From JBDTVS01 sp040007095 (GTDB lineage: Bacteria > Acidobacteriota > Vicinamibacteria > Vicinamibacterales > CAVVIG01): a DNA stretch of 64,000 nt. The stretch lies in the NCBI GenBank assembly GCA_040007095.1, contig JBDTVS010000072.1:1-64000 (forward strand), read 5' to 3'. Shown here in pieces: positions 54,992 through 64,000 of the stretch; positions within the stretch are counted from its first letter, which is position 1, and each line of letters begins with the position of its first letter. The notes under the pieces are model-generated. The model was given only the letters and a program-made list of their open reading frames with translations. It had not been told where the DNA came from and searched no databases. The position numbers and the translations under genes are program-made.

Positions 54992-57901
54992 ATGCTGCGC
55001 GCGTTTGGCATCTTCTTCCTGTCCTTGTTTGTGTCGTCGGCGGCGCTTGCGCAGTCGGCGGCAGTCAACGGCGCCATCGAAGGCACGGTCGTGGATACCG
55101 GCGGCGGCGTCCTTCCGGGGGTCGCGGTGACGGTCGTGCAAGCCGAGACGGGGACCGCGCGTTCCACGTTCACGAACGAGAAGGGCCTGTACCGTGCGGC
55201 GCTGCTGCCGATCGGCACATACGGGGTGAGCGCCGAGCTCCAGGGCTTCAAGAAGTTCGAGCAGACGGGCATCAAGCTGTCCGCCGGCGAGACGGCCGTT
55301 GTCAACGTCACGTTGTCGGTCGGCACGATCAGTGAAACGATCACGATCAGCGCACAGGATGTGCCGGCAGTCAACCTCGGGCGCATCGACATCGGCCACA
55401 CGATTTCCGACCTCGAGGTGCACAACCTTCCGCTGGTCGCCCGCAATCCGTACAACTTCGCGCTCGTGCAGCCGGGCGTCACCGGCTACGAGAACGTCGA
55501 GTTCGGCGTGCCACGCCTTGCGGCGAACGGCGCGTCGATGCGCATCAACTACCAGATCGACGGCAACACGAACACTGAAAAGGACCGCGCCGGCCTGCGG
55601 CTGTTGCCGCTCTCGGAAGTGATGATTCAGGAAGTGAAGGTCGTCACGACCGGCTTTGCCCCGGAATTCGGCCAGACGATGGGGATGGTCTACAACGCGG
55701 TGACGCCGTCGGGGACGAACAAGAGTCGCGGCGAGGGCAGCTACCTCTTCCGGCGGGATCCCTTCAGCGCGTTTCCATTCTTCTTCGGCTGCACGGGAAT
55801 CGCTGCAACGTGCGGCGACCGGCCCGCCGGATCCGTGCTACCCGCGACGAAAGTGGATTCTGGGACGGCGGACATCGGCGGTCCGATCATCAGGAACAAA
55901 GCGTTCTACTACGTCGGCTGGGAGCAGACGCGGCGCGACCTGTCGTCGACCAGTCTCATTACGATCACACCCGCCAACGCCACGGCCCTGGGGCTGACCC
56001 CACAGCCGTCCGCCGTGCCGAACGCCCAGACGGCGAAGTTCCTCATCGCCAAAGCCGACCTGCAGCCGAACCCGGGCAACCACGGAACGATCCGCTGGCT
56101 GCGGTTCCACAACGACGCACCGTACAACAGCGGCGGCGCGCTCCAGTCACTCGAGTGGGCCACCGACTTCCTCGACGCGATGGACTCGGTCGCGGGCCAG
56201 CTCGTGACCATCGTCGGTGCCAACAAGCTGAACGAGTTCCGGGTCCAGTACGCGCATCGCCATCAGCGCTCGGTGGGGAACAGCGACTCCGGCACTGGAC
56301 CAGCGGTGACCGTCACTGGGGTGGCGAGCTTCGGCAGTCCACTCGGGGGGACCGGCCAGGGGAACGACGGGTTCGACTTCCAGCAGAACATCACGCAGGT
56401 GATCGACAACTTCAGCTATATCCGCTCGCTGCACTCGTACAAGTTCGGCGTCGACTACCAGTACGTGCACGACGCTCGGACCGCCGCACCGCAGTTCCTC
56501 TACACCTTTGGATCGATTGCCGCCTACAACGCCGCGAAAGCGGGCACCAATCCATTCGGTTACTCGTCGATGACGCAGATCACGGGCGACCTGAACTTCG
56601 CGATGAACACGAATCTGTTCAGCGCGTTCGTGCAGGATGACTGGCAGATTCGTCCGTCGGTCAAGCTGCTGTATGGCGTCCGCTACGATCTGTACGCCTA
56701 CCCGGCGGGGTTGCCGACTGCTCCGCTGGCACAGACGCAGTCCTTCAATATCGACAAGAACAACTTCGGTCCTCGGGTGGGAGTCGCATGGGCGCTGTCG
56801 CCGAACACGGTCGTCCGCGCCAGCACCGGGATTCTGTACGACCAGCCGATTCTCGGCGGATACGAACAGGCGCTGCAGTTGAGCGGATCGCCGAAGGCGC
56901 CCGCCTACACGTTCCAGCCGACGACTGTCGGGGCGCCAGCGTTTCCAGGCCAGGTGTCTTCTGGCACGCTGCCGGTGCAGTCGCCGTGGGCGGTGGATCC
57001 CAACTTCGTCGTCGCGAGAAACTTCCAGACGAACGTGCAGGTGGAGCGCGGGATCGGCCGTGATTACACCGTGTCGGCCGGGTATATCTACACGAACGGG
57101 GATCATCTCCCGGTCGTGACGGACGTCAACCTGATCAACCCGATTGGCACCCTTGCAGACGGGCGGCCGATCTACAGCGGCACCGCGAGCGCGGCGACGC
57201 GGCTCGACTCGCGCTTCAACCACATCAATGAGGTTCAGTCGATCGGTGATTCGACGTTCAACGGCTTGACGCTGCAGTTCTCCAAGCGCCTGTCGAAGGG
57301 GCTGACCTACAACGTCCAATACGTGGCAGGCAAGGGCACCGACAACACGCCACTGCTGACGCAGTTGACGGTGCAAGCGGAGACCGGTCGTTCGGATCCC
57401 AGCAATATCGATCGCGACAAGGGACCGAATCCGCTCGACGTCCGCCAGAACCTGTCAGGCAGCTTCGTCTACACGAGCAGCAGCGCCTCGACGAATGCCT
57501 TCGTTCACGCGCTCGCCGACGGCAACCAGATTGGCGTTCTGCTGCAATTGAACAGCGGTCTGCCGGTCAACATCCGGTCAAACGCGGACCTGAATGGCGA
57601 CGGTGTCACCAGTGACCGCCCCTTGGACGTGGCCAGAAACTCTCTGTATCTGCCGAACCGCTACAACGTGGACCTGCGCTACACGCGGTTCGTACCGATT
57701 CATGGGACGGTCCGGGCCGAGGTGCTCGCCGAACTGAAGAACGTGTTCAACACCGAACAGATGTCGGGCATCAACACGGTGGTCACGACCAGCGTCGCCG
57801 GCGTTCCGACATCGACGATCCCGACCGACCCATATCAGTGGCCGGGCGCCTCGGGATACGAGCAGAGAAAGTTCCAGATCGGCTTCAGAGTACGCTTCTG
57901 A
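54992..57901 (+). CDS. TonB-dependent receptor with carboxypeptidase-regulatory domain, intact
   Basis: A 969-residue receptor. Signal peptide (LRAFGIFFLSLFVSSAALAQ), regulatory domain (AIEGTVVDTGGGVLPGVAVT), plug with RINYQIDGNTNTEKDR, and a barrel ending in FQIGFRVRF, a proper outer-membrane signature. It differs clearly from the receptors of the left cluster and belongs to another subgroup. GAGAGGG lies ten bases upstream of the ATG. Ligand unknown. Confidence 0.92.
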   Translation: MLRAFGIFFLSLFVSSAALAQSAAVNGAIEGTVVDTGGGVLPGVAVTVVQAETGTARSTFTNEKGLYRAALLPIGTYGVSAELQGFKKFEQTGIKLSAGETAVVNVTLSVGTISETITISAQDVPAVNLGRIDIGHTISDLEVHNLPLVARNPYNFALVQPGVTGYENVEFGVPRLAANGASMRINYQIDGNTNTEKDRAGLRLLPLSEVMIQEVKVVTTGFAPEFGQTMGMVYNAVTPSGTNKSRGEGSYLFRRDPFSAFPFFFGCTGIAATCGDRPAGSVLPATKVDSGTADIGGPIIRNKAFYYVGWEQTRRDLSSTSLITITPANATALGLTPQPSAVPNAQTAKFLIAKADLQPNPGNHGTIRWLRFHNDAPYNSGGALQSLEWATDFLDAMDSVAGQLVTIVGANKLNEFRVQYAHRHQRSVGNSDSGTGPAVTVTGVASFGSPLGGTGQGNDGFDFQQNITQVIDNFSYIRSLHSYKFGVDYQYVHDARTAAPQFLYTFGSIAAYNAAKAGTNPFGYSSMTQITGDLNFAMNTNLFSAFVQDDWQIRPSVKLLYGVRYDLYAYPAGLPTAPLAQTQSFNIDKNNFGPRVGVAWALSPNTVVRASTGILYDQPILGGYEQALQLSGSPKAPAYTFQPTTVGAPAFPGQVSSGTLPVQSPWAVDPNFVVARNFQTNVQVERGIGRDYTVSAGYIYTNGDHLPVVTDVNLINPIGTLADGRPIYSGTASAATRLDSRFNHINEVQSIGDSTFNGLTLQFSKRLSKGLTYNVQYVAGKGTDNTPLLTQLTVQAETGRSDPSNIDRDKGPNPLDVRQNLSGSFVYTSSSASTNAFVHALADGNQIGVLLQLNSGLPVNIRSNADLNGDGVTSDRPLDVARNSLYLPNRYNVDLRYTRFVPIHGTVRAEVLAELKNVFNTEQMSGINTVVTTSVAGVPTSTIPTDPYQWPGASGYEQRKFQIGFRVRF

Positions 57902-57955
57902 CCCGTACTGATTCACTTCAACAATGAGGCGAGGGTGCGCCCTCGATGAATGCCC

Positions 57956-59028
57956 ATGTCGCTACTCTTTACAGAAAGACCTCTTGGCTCGCTCCGGCTG
58001 CAGAACCGGCTGGTGATGTCGCCGATGACTCGCAGTCGTGCCGTCGGCAACATCCCGAACGTCCTCATGGCTGAGTACTACGCACAGCGCGGCTCGGCCT
58101 GATCGTCACCGAGGGCACGTCGCCATCCCCAAACGGTCTGGGCTATGCCCGGATCCCGGGTGCGTTCTCGGCCGAACAGACCGCGGGCTGGACGCTCGTG
58201 ACCGACGCGGTGCGTCCGCATGGCGCCCGCATGTTCATGCAGTTGATGCACACCGGCCGAATCGGCCATCCACTGAACCTGCCGCCCGGGGCCCGCGTCA
58301 TCGGGCCATCGGCGGTGGCCGCCGCGGGCGAGATGTGGACGGACCAGGAACAGATGAAGCCGTTGCCGGTCCCCGAAGCGATGACGGCCGCCGACATTGC
58401 GACCGCGATCCAGGAATACGCGCAAGCCGCCCGGAACGCCGTCGCCGCCGGCTTCGACGGCGTCGAGCTCCACGGCGCCAACGGCTACCTGCTCGAACAG
58501 TTCATCCGTCCGAATTCGAACCAGCGCACCGACGCCTACGGCGGATCAATCGAGCAGCGTGCGCGGTTCGTCATCGAGGTCGCTGAAGCGACGACCGCGG
58601 CCGTGGGCCAGAACCGCGTCGGCATCCGGTTGTCGCCGTTCGGCGTCTTCAACGACATGCCACGCTACGACGCGATGGAGAGCGACTACGCGTATCTCGC
58701 CGAACAGCTGCAGAAGGTGGGGCTGGCCTACGTCCACCTCGTCGATCATTCGGCGATGGGTGCGCCCGCCGTGCCGGCATCGATGAAGGAAACGTTCCGC
58801 CGCGTCTTCGCCAACACGCTGATCCTGTCGGGTGGTTACGACGCCGAGCGTGCCGAGGCGGACCTGGCCGCCGGCAAGGGCGACCTGATCGCTGTGGGGA
58901 AGTTGTTTCTGGCCAACCCCGATCTCGTGGCCCGCTGGAAGGGGGGACACCCACTCAATGCGCCCGACATGTCGACGTTCTACACGCCTGGTCCGAACGG
59001 GTACACGGACTACGCAACGCTGGGCTGA
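57956..59028 (+). pseudogene. Old yellow enzyme family alkene reductase with one frameshift
   Basis: The start MSLLFTERPLGSLRLQNRLV and MAEYYAQR are in one frame; the rest, GLIVTEGTSPSPNGLGYAR through WTLVTDAVRPHGA, HGANGYLLEQFIRPNSNQR with the FMN/substrate His-Asn pair, YGGSIEQRARF and LILSGGYDAERAE, is in the next. The shift lies near 58095. All FMN- and substrate-binding residues are otherwise present. Such enzymes reduce activated C=C bonds with NAD(P)H. A single-base consensus error is quite possible. Confidence 0.85.
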
Positions 59029-59079
59029 ACGCAGCCAGCGGGAATTGCCAATTCCTTCGGTCCGCGCTTCCGGGTGAAA

Positions 59080-59105
59080 GAGCCTGACCCTCGAGGGTCA
59101 GGCTC
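59080..59105. terminator. Bidirectional hairpin terminator
   Basis: A 26-base perfect palindrome with arms GAGCCTGACCCTC lies between two convergent genes, 51 bases after the reductase stop and 7 bases beyond the YciE stop. It can serve both strands. Confidence 0.75.
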
Positions 59106-59112
59106 CTGCCCG

Positions 59113-59706
59113 CTACCGGCGACGCGCTGCTTTCGTTGCGGGGGCCTTCGAGCCCCGCTTCGGCGCGGGCGCATCCGCTTCTACCTCGTCCGCCGATCCG
59201 TTGGAGTCCGCCGCATCGGCCGCTTCCTGGTTGATGCCGCCCTCAGCTAACGAGGAGAGCTTTTTGTCAGCGGCTTTCTCTTCATCCAGCGTCTCCCGTA
59301 ACAGCTCGGCGGCTTCCGTGTGATTCATGACGCGAGCCCAGGCGATCAGGCTGCCATAGGCCGCCATCTCATAGTGTTCGGCACGCTGTCCGCCGGCAAT
59401 GAGACACGCATCCATCGTGGCGTCGTCGAAGTCCTCTTCCATGACGGCCTTGCCTTCTTCGATGATGCCCTCAATCCCATCGCAATGCTTGCCGCGCACC
59501 TTCTCATCCAAACTCGCAAACACCTCTTCGAGCCGCGTCACGTGTCCGCGGGTCTCTTCGAGATGCGATTCGAACGCCTGTCGGAGCTTCGGTGAACTGG
59601 CCGCCTTCGCCATCTTGGGCAAGGCCTTCGTGAGCTGTTTTTCCGCATCGTACGCATCACGCAGTTCGTCGAGGAACGCGTCGTGCAGTGTCTTGACTTC
59701 AGCCAT
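59113..59706 (-). CDS. YciE/DUF892 ferritin-like protein
   Basis: A 197-residue protein with a four-helix ferritin-like core (LHDAFLDELRDAYDAEKQLT, HLEETRGHVTRLEEVF, GQRAEHYEMAAYGSLIAWA, LLRETLDEEKAADKKL) containing the E-x6-Y and E-x2-H-type metal ligands. A C-terminal Ala/Lys tail of 45 residues is family-typical. ATG 59706 follows AAGGAGAAG. These proteins are linked to osmotic and oxidative stress, which fits the catalase-derived neighbour upstream. Confidence 0.9.
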   Translation of the reverse strand: MAEVKTLHDAFLDELRDAYDAEKQLTKALPKMAKAASSPKLRQAFESHLEETRGHVTRLEEVFASLDEKVRGKHCDGIEGIIEEGKAVMEEDFDDATMDACLIAGGQRAEHYEMAAYGSLIAWARVMNHTEAAELLRETLDEEKAADKKLSSLAEGGINQEAADAADSNGSADEVEADAPAPKRGSKAPATKAARRR

Positions 59707-59745
59707 GAGTCTTCTCCTTGAGTTGTTAGAGCGTCGAGAGCGTAT

Positions 59746-60555
59746 TTACACAAGAGGCGGATCGGTTTCCCGATCGAAGTGGCGATGTTGAGCCAGCGCG
59801 TTGATGAAGGCGTCGGACACGCCACTGTCATCTAACTGTCCGATCACCACTCCCGCGTCGGGTTCACCCGATGTCAGGGTGGTCGGAATACCCGCTTTTC
59901 CCAACACTGCGGTCGCGTCGCCGAGCACGAGCATCGGCTTGCAGTGGCGGTATTGGTCCTTCAGAAATTCGAGCGCGCGGCCGTCCGCGGCGAGTGCCTG
60001 GACAGTTCGCTCACCGCCCGGTAGCACGATGCCGTCGAACAGCACGGAGGGCGCGGCAGACATCGGCACGTCGATCTCGATCGGATCGCCATCAACGGAC
60101 TCGACGGCGCCGAGGCGAGCACCGATGAATCGCGGCACCGCGCCCGCGGCCACGAGTTGTCCGGCGAGCGATTTCAGACCATCGCCTTCGACGCCGTCGG
60201 CAACCAGGATCGCGATCCGACGCGTCCGGACGCCGCCCTCGCCGGGCTGCGCAAACAGCGACAGGGCTGCCGACGTCGTCACTTCCGGCGTCACGTCCGT
60301 CTTGAGCACTTTGGGCATCGGCTCCGGCATCTGCCGAATGCCCAGACCCTCGGCCACCGCTGCGGCCAATCCCTCGTCGACGTTCATCAGGCCGGACAGC
60401 ATCCGCTCGCGCACCGCCGGCAACTGCACGCGCGACAACTCGAACCGAAAGGTCGAAGCCGAGGGCTCGGATGGCCCGCTGACGGTCGTGCGACTATTGC
60501 GGCGATCGCCCCCGGAGATCGACGCAGCGGTCTTGGAACGTTTGTGTTTGGCCAT
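59746..60555 (-). CDS. Stand-alone C-terminal (DJ-1-like) domain of a large catalase
   Basis: A 269-residue protein. Residues about 35-85 (FRFELSRVQLPAVRERMLSG then LMNVDEGLAAAVAEGLG) match the segment that follows the haem core in clade II catalases such as KatE, and the rest (RRIAILVADGVEGDGL, FDGIVLPGGERTV) is the amidotransferase/DJ-1-like tail of those enzymes. The haem-binding core is absent and no remnant of it is found upstream, yet the frame has its own start (ATG 60555, AGGGATTC) and a basic leader. It may be a chaperone-like domain acting alone, or the end of a deleted catalase. Confidence 0.7.
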   Translation of the reverse strand: MAKHKRSKTAASISGGDRRNSRTTVSGPSEPSASTFRFELSRVQLPAVRERMLSGLMNVDEGLAAAVAEGLGIRQMPEPMPKVLKTDVTPEVTTSAALSLFAQPGEGGVRTRRIAILVADGVEGDGLKSLAGQLVAAGAVPRFIGARLGAVESVDGDPIEIDVPMSAAPSVLFDGIVLPGGERTVQALAADGRALEFLKDQYRHCKPMLVLGDATAVLGKAGIPTTLTSGEPDAGVVIGQLDDSGVSDAFINALAQHRHFDRETDPPLV

Positions 60556-60993
60556 GAATCCCTGTCTCGGAATGTGTGGTTGACGATGTGTCGTGCGTGC
60601 TGGCGCCATCCTGATGCAGACCTAAGCCGCGTCGGCGCATTGATGACCGCCGCGTTTTCCCAACTGACATCGATTGCTCGCATTGCGTGCCAATCGGGAC
60701 GCTGGTGTTCGGCCGCCGGCTCCGCGTCTGAAAGTGCGTGAGTCGAACCCGATCACCTGGTCGCTCCCTGGCGTCATTGTCTGTGCAACTGAGTTCCACA
60801 TATTCAAGCTCCGGCGTCAGGAGAGCACGGCTTGTGCCACCTATTGCCCCGGGACCACGTTCCTCGCCTTCTGTGTCGTGGCGCAGCGCGATGGCCTTCG
60901 TATGGATCCCGCGCCCTCAGCGGGAAGGCAGAAGTCCCCGACGCTGGCGACGCTGGAAAGCTGTGGCAGAATGACCGGCGGGAGCAACGACAC
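60556..60993. other. Region with no supported gene
   Basis: Divergent intergenic region between the catalase-tail gene and the VOC gene. Frames on both strands lack recognisable domains. Confidence 0.4.
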
Positions 60994-61791
60994 ATGGCCA
61001 ACCCTTCTGGCAACTTCATCTGGTACGAGCTGATGACGCCCGACCCCGACGCGATCGCGCCGTTCTACGCTGCCGTCGTCGGATGGACGATCACAAAAGC
61101 GGATCCGGAGCAGTCTGGCGGTATGGACTACCGCATGATCGGTCGCTCCGACGGCAAGTTCGCGGGCGGCGTCCTGCGCCTCTCGGCCGACATGCAGGAG
61201 CACGGCGCCCGGCCGCTCTGGCTCGGCTACTTGTCAACGCTGGACGTCGACGGCCAGCTCTTGGCCATCGTCGCTGAAGGAGGGAAGGTCCAGATGCCGG
61301 CGACGGACCTGCCGGCCGGCCGGATCGCCATGGTCACCGATCCCCAGGGCGTGCCGTTCTACCTGATGACGCCGGTGCCGCCGCTGGGCGTGCCAGACGC
61401 GACGAGCGACGTGTTTGATCGTCACGCGCCGCAGCACGTCAACTGGAACGAGCTCGCCAGCCCCGATCTCGCGGCGTCGAAAGTGTTCTACAGCCGTCAC
61501 TTCGGCTTCGAATTCAACGAGTCGATGAGCATGGGGCCGATGGGCGACTATTGCTTCATCGACCATCAGGGCCAGCGCATCGGCGCCGTGACGCAGCGCC
61601 AGGACGAGCGGCAGCCCGCCGTGTGGCTGTTCTACATCGGCGTGCCGTCAATTGCGGCTGCCACTCGGGCCATCGAGGCCAACGGGGGCAAGGTGCTCAT
61701 GGGGCCCCACGAAGTGCCGACCGGCGAGTGGATCGTCATCGCCACCGATCCGGCTGGCGCGGGATTCGGCCTGACGGGACCTAACGGCTAG
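60994..61791 (+). CDS. VOC (glyoxalase/bleomycin-resistance) family protein, two domains
   Basis: A 265-residue protein made of two VOC repeats: NFIWYELMTPDPDAIAPFYA with AVVGWTITK, and VNWNELASPDLAASKVFYSR with HFGFEF. Each repeat has the beta-alpha-beta-beta-beta fold, often binding a metal at a His/Glu set. Start ATG 60994 follows GGGAG and gives a normal family beginning. The peptidase gene follows after 7 bases. The substrate cannot be told from sequence. Confidence 0.88.
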   Translation: MANPSGNFIWYELMTPDPDAIAPFYAAVVGWTITKADPEQSGGMDYRMIGRSDGKFAGGVLRLSADMQEHGARPLWLGYLSTLDVDGQLLAIVAEGGKVQMPATDLPAGRIAMVTDPQGVPFYLMTPVPPLGVPDATSDVFDRHAPQHVNWNELASPDLAASKVFYSRHFGFEFNESMSMGPMGDYCFIDHQGQRIGAVTQRQDERQPAVWLFYIGVPSIAAATRAIEANGGKVLMGPHEVPTGEWIVIATDPAGAGFGLTGPNG

Positions 61792-61798
61792 CGGAACA

Positions 61799-63256
61799 AT
61801 GACAACCCGCCAATGCTCTCTCGCCTCCCTCACGGCTCTGCTGTCCGGAGTCGCGCTGATTTCCGCACAGCCTGGCGACCCTGCGGCGCGCATCAGAGCG
61901 GAGGGACAGCAACGCTCCCATGCGCTGGTCCTGTTCCGGACGCTGACGGACGACATCGGCGCACGGCTGACCGGATCGCCGGCCCACATGAGGGCCGCGC
62001 GCTGGGCGCTCGATCGCTTCGCGGAATGGGGCCTCGCCAGCCCGCACCTCGAGCCGTACGAGTTCGGCCGCGGCTGGCAACTCGAGCAGCTGTCGGTGGC
62101 GATGACTGAACCGCGGTACGTTCCGCTCATCGCGTACGCCGACGCGTGGTCGCCGTCAACCGCCGGCGTGCTGAGCGGACGCGTGGTGTACGTCGGCGAC
62201 AAGACGGCCCCGCAGATAGAGGCAATGGCCGGGCAGCTTCGCGGCGCCATCGTGCTGACGCACCTTCCGCAGGCCGAGTTCGTGGGCCACGACCGGCCGC
62301 AGCCAGGCCTGGACGATCGCCCGGTGCCCACCGGCAACCCGGCGCTGCCGCAGCCGCGGAGCACGACCCCGACTGCGGACCTGATGCCCCTGCTGAAGCG
62401 GGCCGGCGTGGCCGTGGCGCTTCGGCCGAGCGCGTACCGCGACGGCACGGTCGGCGTCACCGGCAATCGGGCCACCGCCCCGGATTCGGTGCCGTCGATC
62501 GTCGTTGCCGGCGAGCAGTACAACGTGATCGCCCGCCTGGCCGCGCAGGGGAAACCGGTGTCGCTGCGCGTGGAGCTGCGGGCGCGATATTTCGAGGACG
62601 ACCGGAACAGCTACAACGTCGTCGCCGAGATTCCGGGCACGGATCCAGCGCTGCGCGATCAGGTCGTGCTCGTCGGCGCGCACCTCGACTCGTGGCACAC
62701 CGGGACCGGCGCGACTGATAACGCGGACGGCGCCGTTGCTGTCATGGAAGCGATGCGCATCCTCCGCGCGATCGGCGCCGGCCCGCGCCGCACCATCCGC
62801 GCGGCGCTCTGGAGCGGCGAAGAGCAGGGGCTGCTCGGCGCCCGCGCCTACCTCGCGCAGCACTTCAACACGCCGGCGGCGCGGGATCAGCTGGCCGTCT
62901 ACCTGAACGACGATCCCGGAAGCGGCAGGACGCTCGGCTTCTACATGGAACGGAACAAGGAAGCCAAGGCTATCTTCGATCGCTGGCTCGCGCCGCTGAA
63001 AGACCTGGGCGCGACCCGAAACATCATCGAGGGCATCGGCTCCACGGATCACGTGCCGTTCAACGAGGCTGGACTGCCCGGGTTCAACGTCATCAAGGAC
63101 TTCCGCGCGTACGACGAGCGCACGCGGCACACCAACGCCGACTATCCCGAGCGCATGAGCGAGGACGACCTGAAGCAGTCGGCCATCGTCATGGCGACGT
63201 TCGCGTGGCAGGCGGCGATGCGGGACGAGAGGATCCCGAGACCGCCGTCACGTTGA
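61799..63256 (+). CDS. M28-family zinc aminopeptidase, secreted
   Basis: A 485-residue protein with a signal peptide (LASLTALLSGVALISAQ) and a PA-type inserted domain at about 110-260. The M28 catalytic domain has zinc ligands in VGAHLDSWHTG, TDNADGAV, the catalytic pair in WSGEEQGLLG, NDDPGSG and the final His in TRHTNADYPE. It probably degrades peptides in the periplasm or outside. It follows the VOC gene by 7 bases, so the two likely form an operon. The 242 bases after it, to 63498, contain no gene. Confidence 0.92.
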   Translation: MTTRQCSLASLTALLSGVALISAQPGDPAARIRAEGQQRSHALVLFRTLTDDIGARLTGSPAHMRAARWALDRFAEWGLASPHLEPYEFGRGWQLEQLSVAMTEPRYVPLIAYADAWSPSTAGVLSGRVVYVGDKTAPQIEAMAGQLRGAIVLTHLPQAEFVGHDRPQPGLDDRPVPTGNPALPQPRSTTPTADLMPLLKRAGVAVALRPSAYRDGTVGVTGNRATAPDSVPSIVVAGEQYNVIARLAAQGKPVSLRVELRARYFEDDRNSYNVVAEIPGTDPALRDQVVLVGAHLDSWHTGTGATDNADGAVAVMEAMRILRAIGAGPRRTIRAALWSGEEQGLLGARAYLAQHFNTPAARDQLAVYLNDDPGSGRTLGFYMERNKEAKAIFDRWLAPLKDLGATRNIIEGIGSTDHVPFNEAGLPGFNVIKDFRAYDERTRHTNADYPERMSEDDLKQSAIVMATFAWQAAMRDERIPRPPSR

Positions 63257-63498
63257 AAACGACGCGAGTCACTTTTTTGCACCGCACCCGATCATCGGTT
63301 GGTGTGTCGCCGAGAAGCCTCCGAAGAATCCGGTGAGTGTTGTCGTCCGCGAATGGCGAGCCGGTGCCAGTGGAGCTGCGCGAGTTTGCGCCGCTTCGGC
63401 GGCTAGGTGAGGCACGCCAGCTCGGAAATGGGGGACCTGACCCTTCTCGTATTAGATTCGTTTGCACCCGCGTTGCATCCTGTACTACGATCGTCGCC

Positions 63499-63915
63499 AT
63501 GCCTATAGACATGAACGCTCTCGCAAGAGCGGGCGCGACCGCTCGCCTCGCCGAATTGCAGCAAGAAATCGCCATCCTTCAGGCTGCTTTTCCTGAACTG
63601 AATCGCACGTCACCACCACCGCATCGAGGTCGAGCCAGGAAGCAAACAGCTGCTGAGGTCACGCTTCCACGCAAACGGAAGGGCATGTCCGCAGCTGCGA
63701 AGAAAGCTGTCGGCGAGCGGATGAAAGCCTATTGGGCAAAACGGAAGGGAGTCGCTTCGGCTCCCGCCACACAGCCTGCGACTGCGAGCGCGGCAGAAAA
63801 GCCCGCCGCCAAGCCCGCGGCGAAACGCACCTTATCACCGGAAGGGCGAGCGAAGATCAGTGCCGCCGCGAAGAAACGGTGGAGGGCCTTGCGAAAGGCC
63901 AAGAAGGCCGCCTGA
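63499..63915 (+). CDS. Small basic protein with two SxxxKxxxSxxxKxRW-like repeats
   Basis: A 138-residue protein. A helix pair (LARAGATARLAELQQEIAIL) is followed by two copies of a basic motif, MSAAAKKAVGERMKAYWAKR and LSPEGRAKISAAAKKRWRAL, separated by an Ala/Pro/Lys linker like that of histone H1. The motif is of the NUMOD3/AT-hook-like kind, so DNA binding is inferred. It is a paralogue of the shorter protein at 51668. ATG 63499; no strong ribosome site. Confidence 0.7.
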   Translation: MPIDMNALARAGATARLAELQQEIAILQAAFPELNRTSPPPHRGRARKQTAAEVTLPRKRKGMSAAAKKAVGERMKAYWAKRKGVASAPATQPATASAAEKPAAKPAAKRTLSPEGRAKISAAAKKRWRALRKAKKAA

Positions 63916-64000
63916 CATCGGCTCCGTGAAGTATCGTCCTTGCGGCGTCGCGGCGGCGTCCCGCCTTCAACCAGCAAGAGTTGCTCGTCCGGCCCCATCG

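Overview
The window is high-GC bacterial DNA, most likely from an Acidobacteriota soil lineage of the Vicinamibacteria type. That is inferred from gene style: very long TonB-dependent receptors with an N-terminal carboxypeptidase-regulatory domain, an ECF sigma factor overlapping a Ser/Thr kinase by ATGA, a zinc-ribbon kinase with TPR-like repeats, and PD40 propellers. No rRNA or complete tRNA is present, so the assignment rests on protein families only.

Left part (1-24300) is accessory and heavily decayed. It starts with an ECF sigma/kinase operon, an MntA-HepT toxin-antitoxin pair and a complete tyrosine integrase beside the 3' end of a tRNA-Lys sequence (4899-4944). An identical 46-bp copy lies at 18147-18192. 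Between them are conjugation-gene remnants (TrbC/TrbF-like), integrase, transposase and transporter fragments, one intact TonB receptor, two broken receptors (one carrying an inserted CaiB-type CoA-transferase piece) and a DUF104/PIN toxin-antitoxin pair. Right of the second copy lie fused fragments of an integrase, a sugar dehydrogenase and an M61 peptidase, then another receptor split by one extra C. I read this as serial integration and decay at a tRNA-Lys site.

The middle (24420-46233) is the best preserved and most interesting part: FtsH, a large Ser/Thr kinase, a secreted zinc metalloprotease with about 22 copies of a Gly-Ile-x-Tyr hexapeptide, a partner-switching set (FHA-SpoIIE phosphatase, STAS protein, anti-sigma kinase), and two convergent KaiC loci. 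On the plus strand a winged-helix protein, a double-domain KaiC and a PocR-GGDEF-EAL protein form one operon. On the minus strand KaiC, KaiB and a PAS-GGDEF-EAL protein overlap by ATGA at both joints. This suggests that Kai-type ATPases are wired here to cyclic-di-GMP turnover.

The right part (46234-64000) holds a Fic protein preceded by a helically phased array of CGTCGAAAAA sites, a MazEF-type pair with a perfect palindromic operator (a decayed copy of that promoter lies at 5058), a PD40 lipoprotein-like propeller, a thioredoxin-like gene split at a run of eight G, another TonB receptor, an old-yellow-enzyme gene with a frameshift, a YciE ferritin-like protein, a detached tail of a large catalase, a VOC protein, an M28 peptidase and two small basic proteins of one family.

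Many otherwise well-conserved genes are broken by a single base (near 1388, 2555, 16600, 17190, 21647, 53784, 58095). Some of these may be consensus errors rather than mutations, so calls marked pseudogene on a single frameshift should be read with that in mind.
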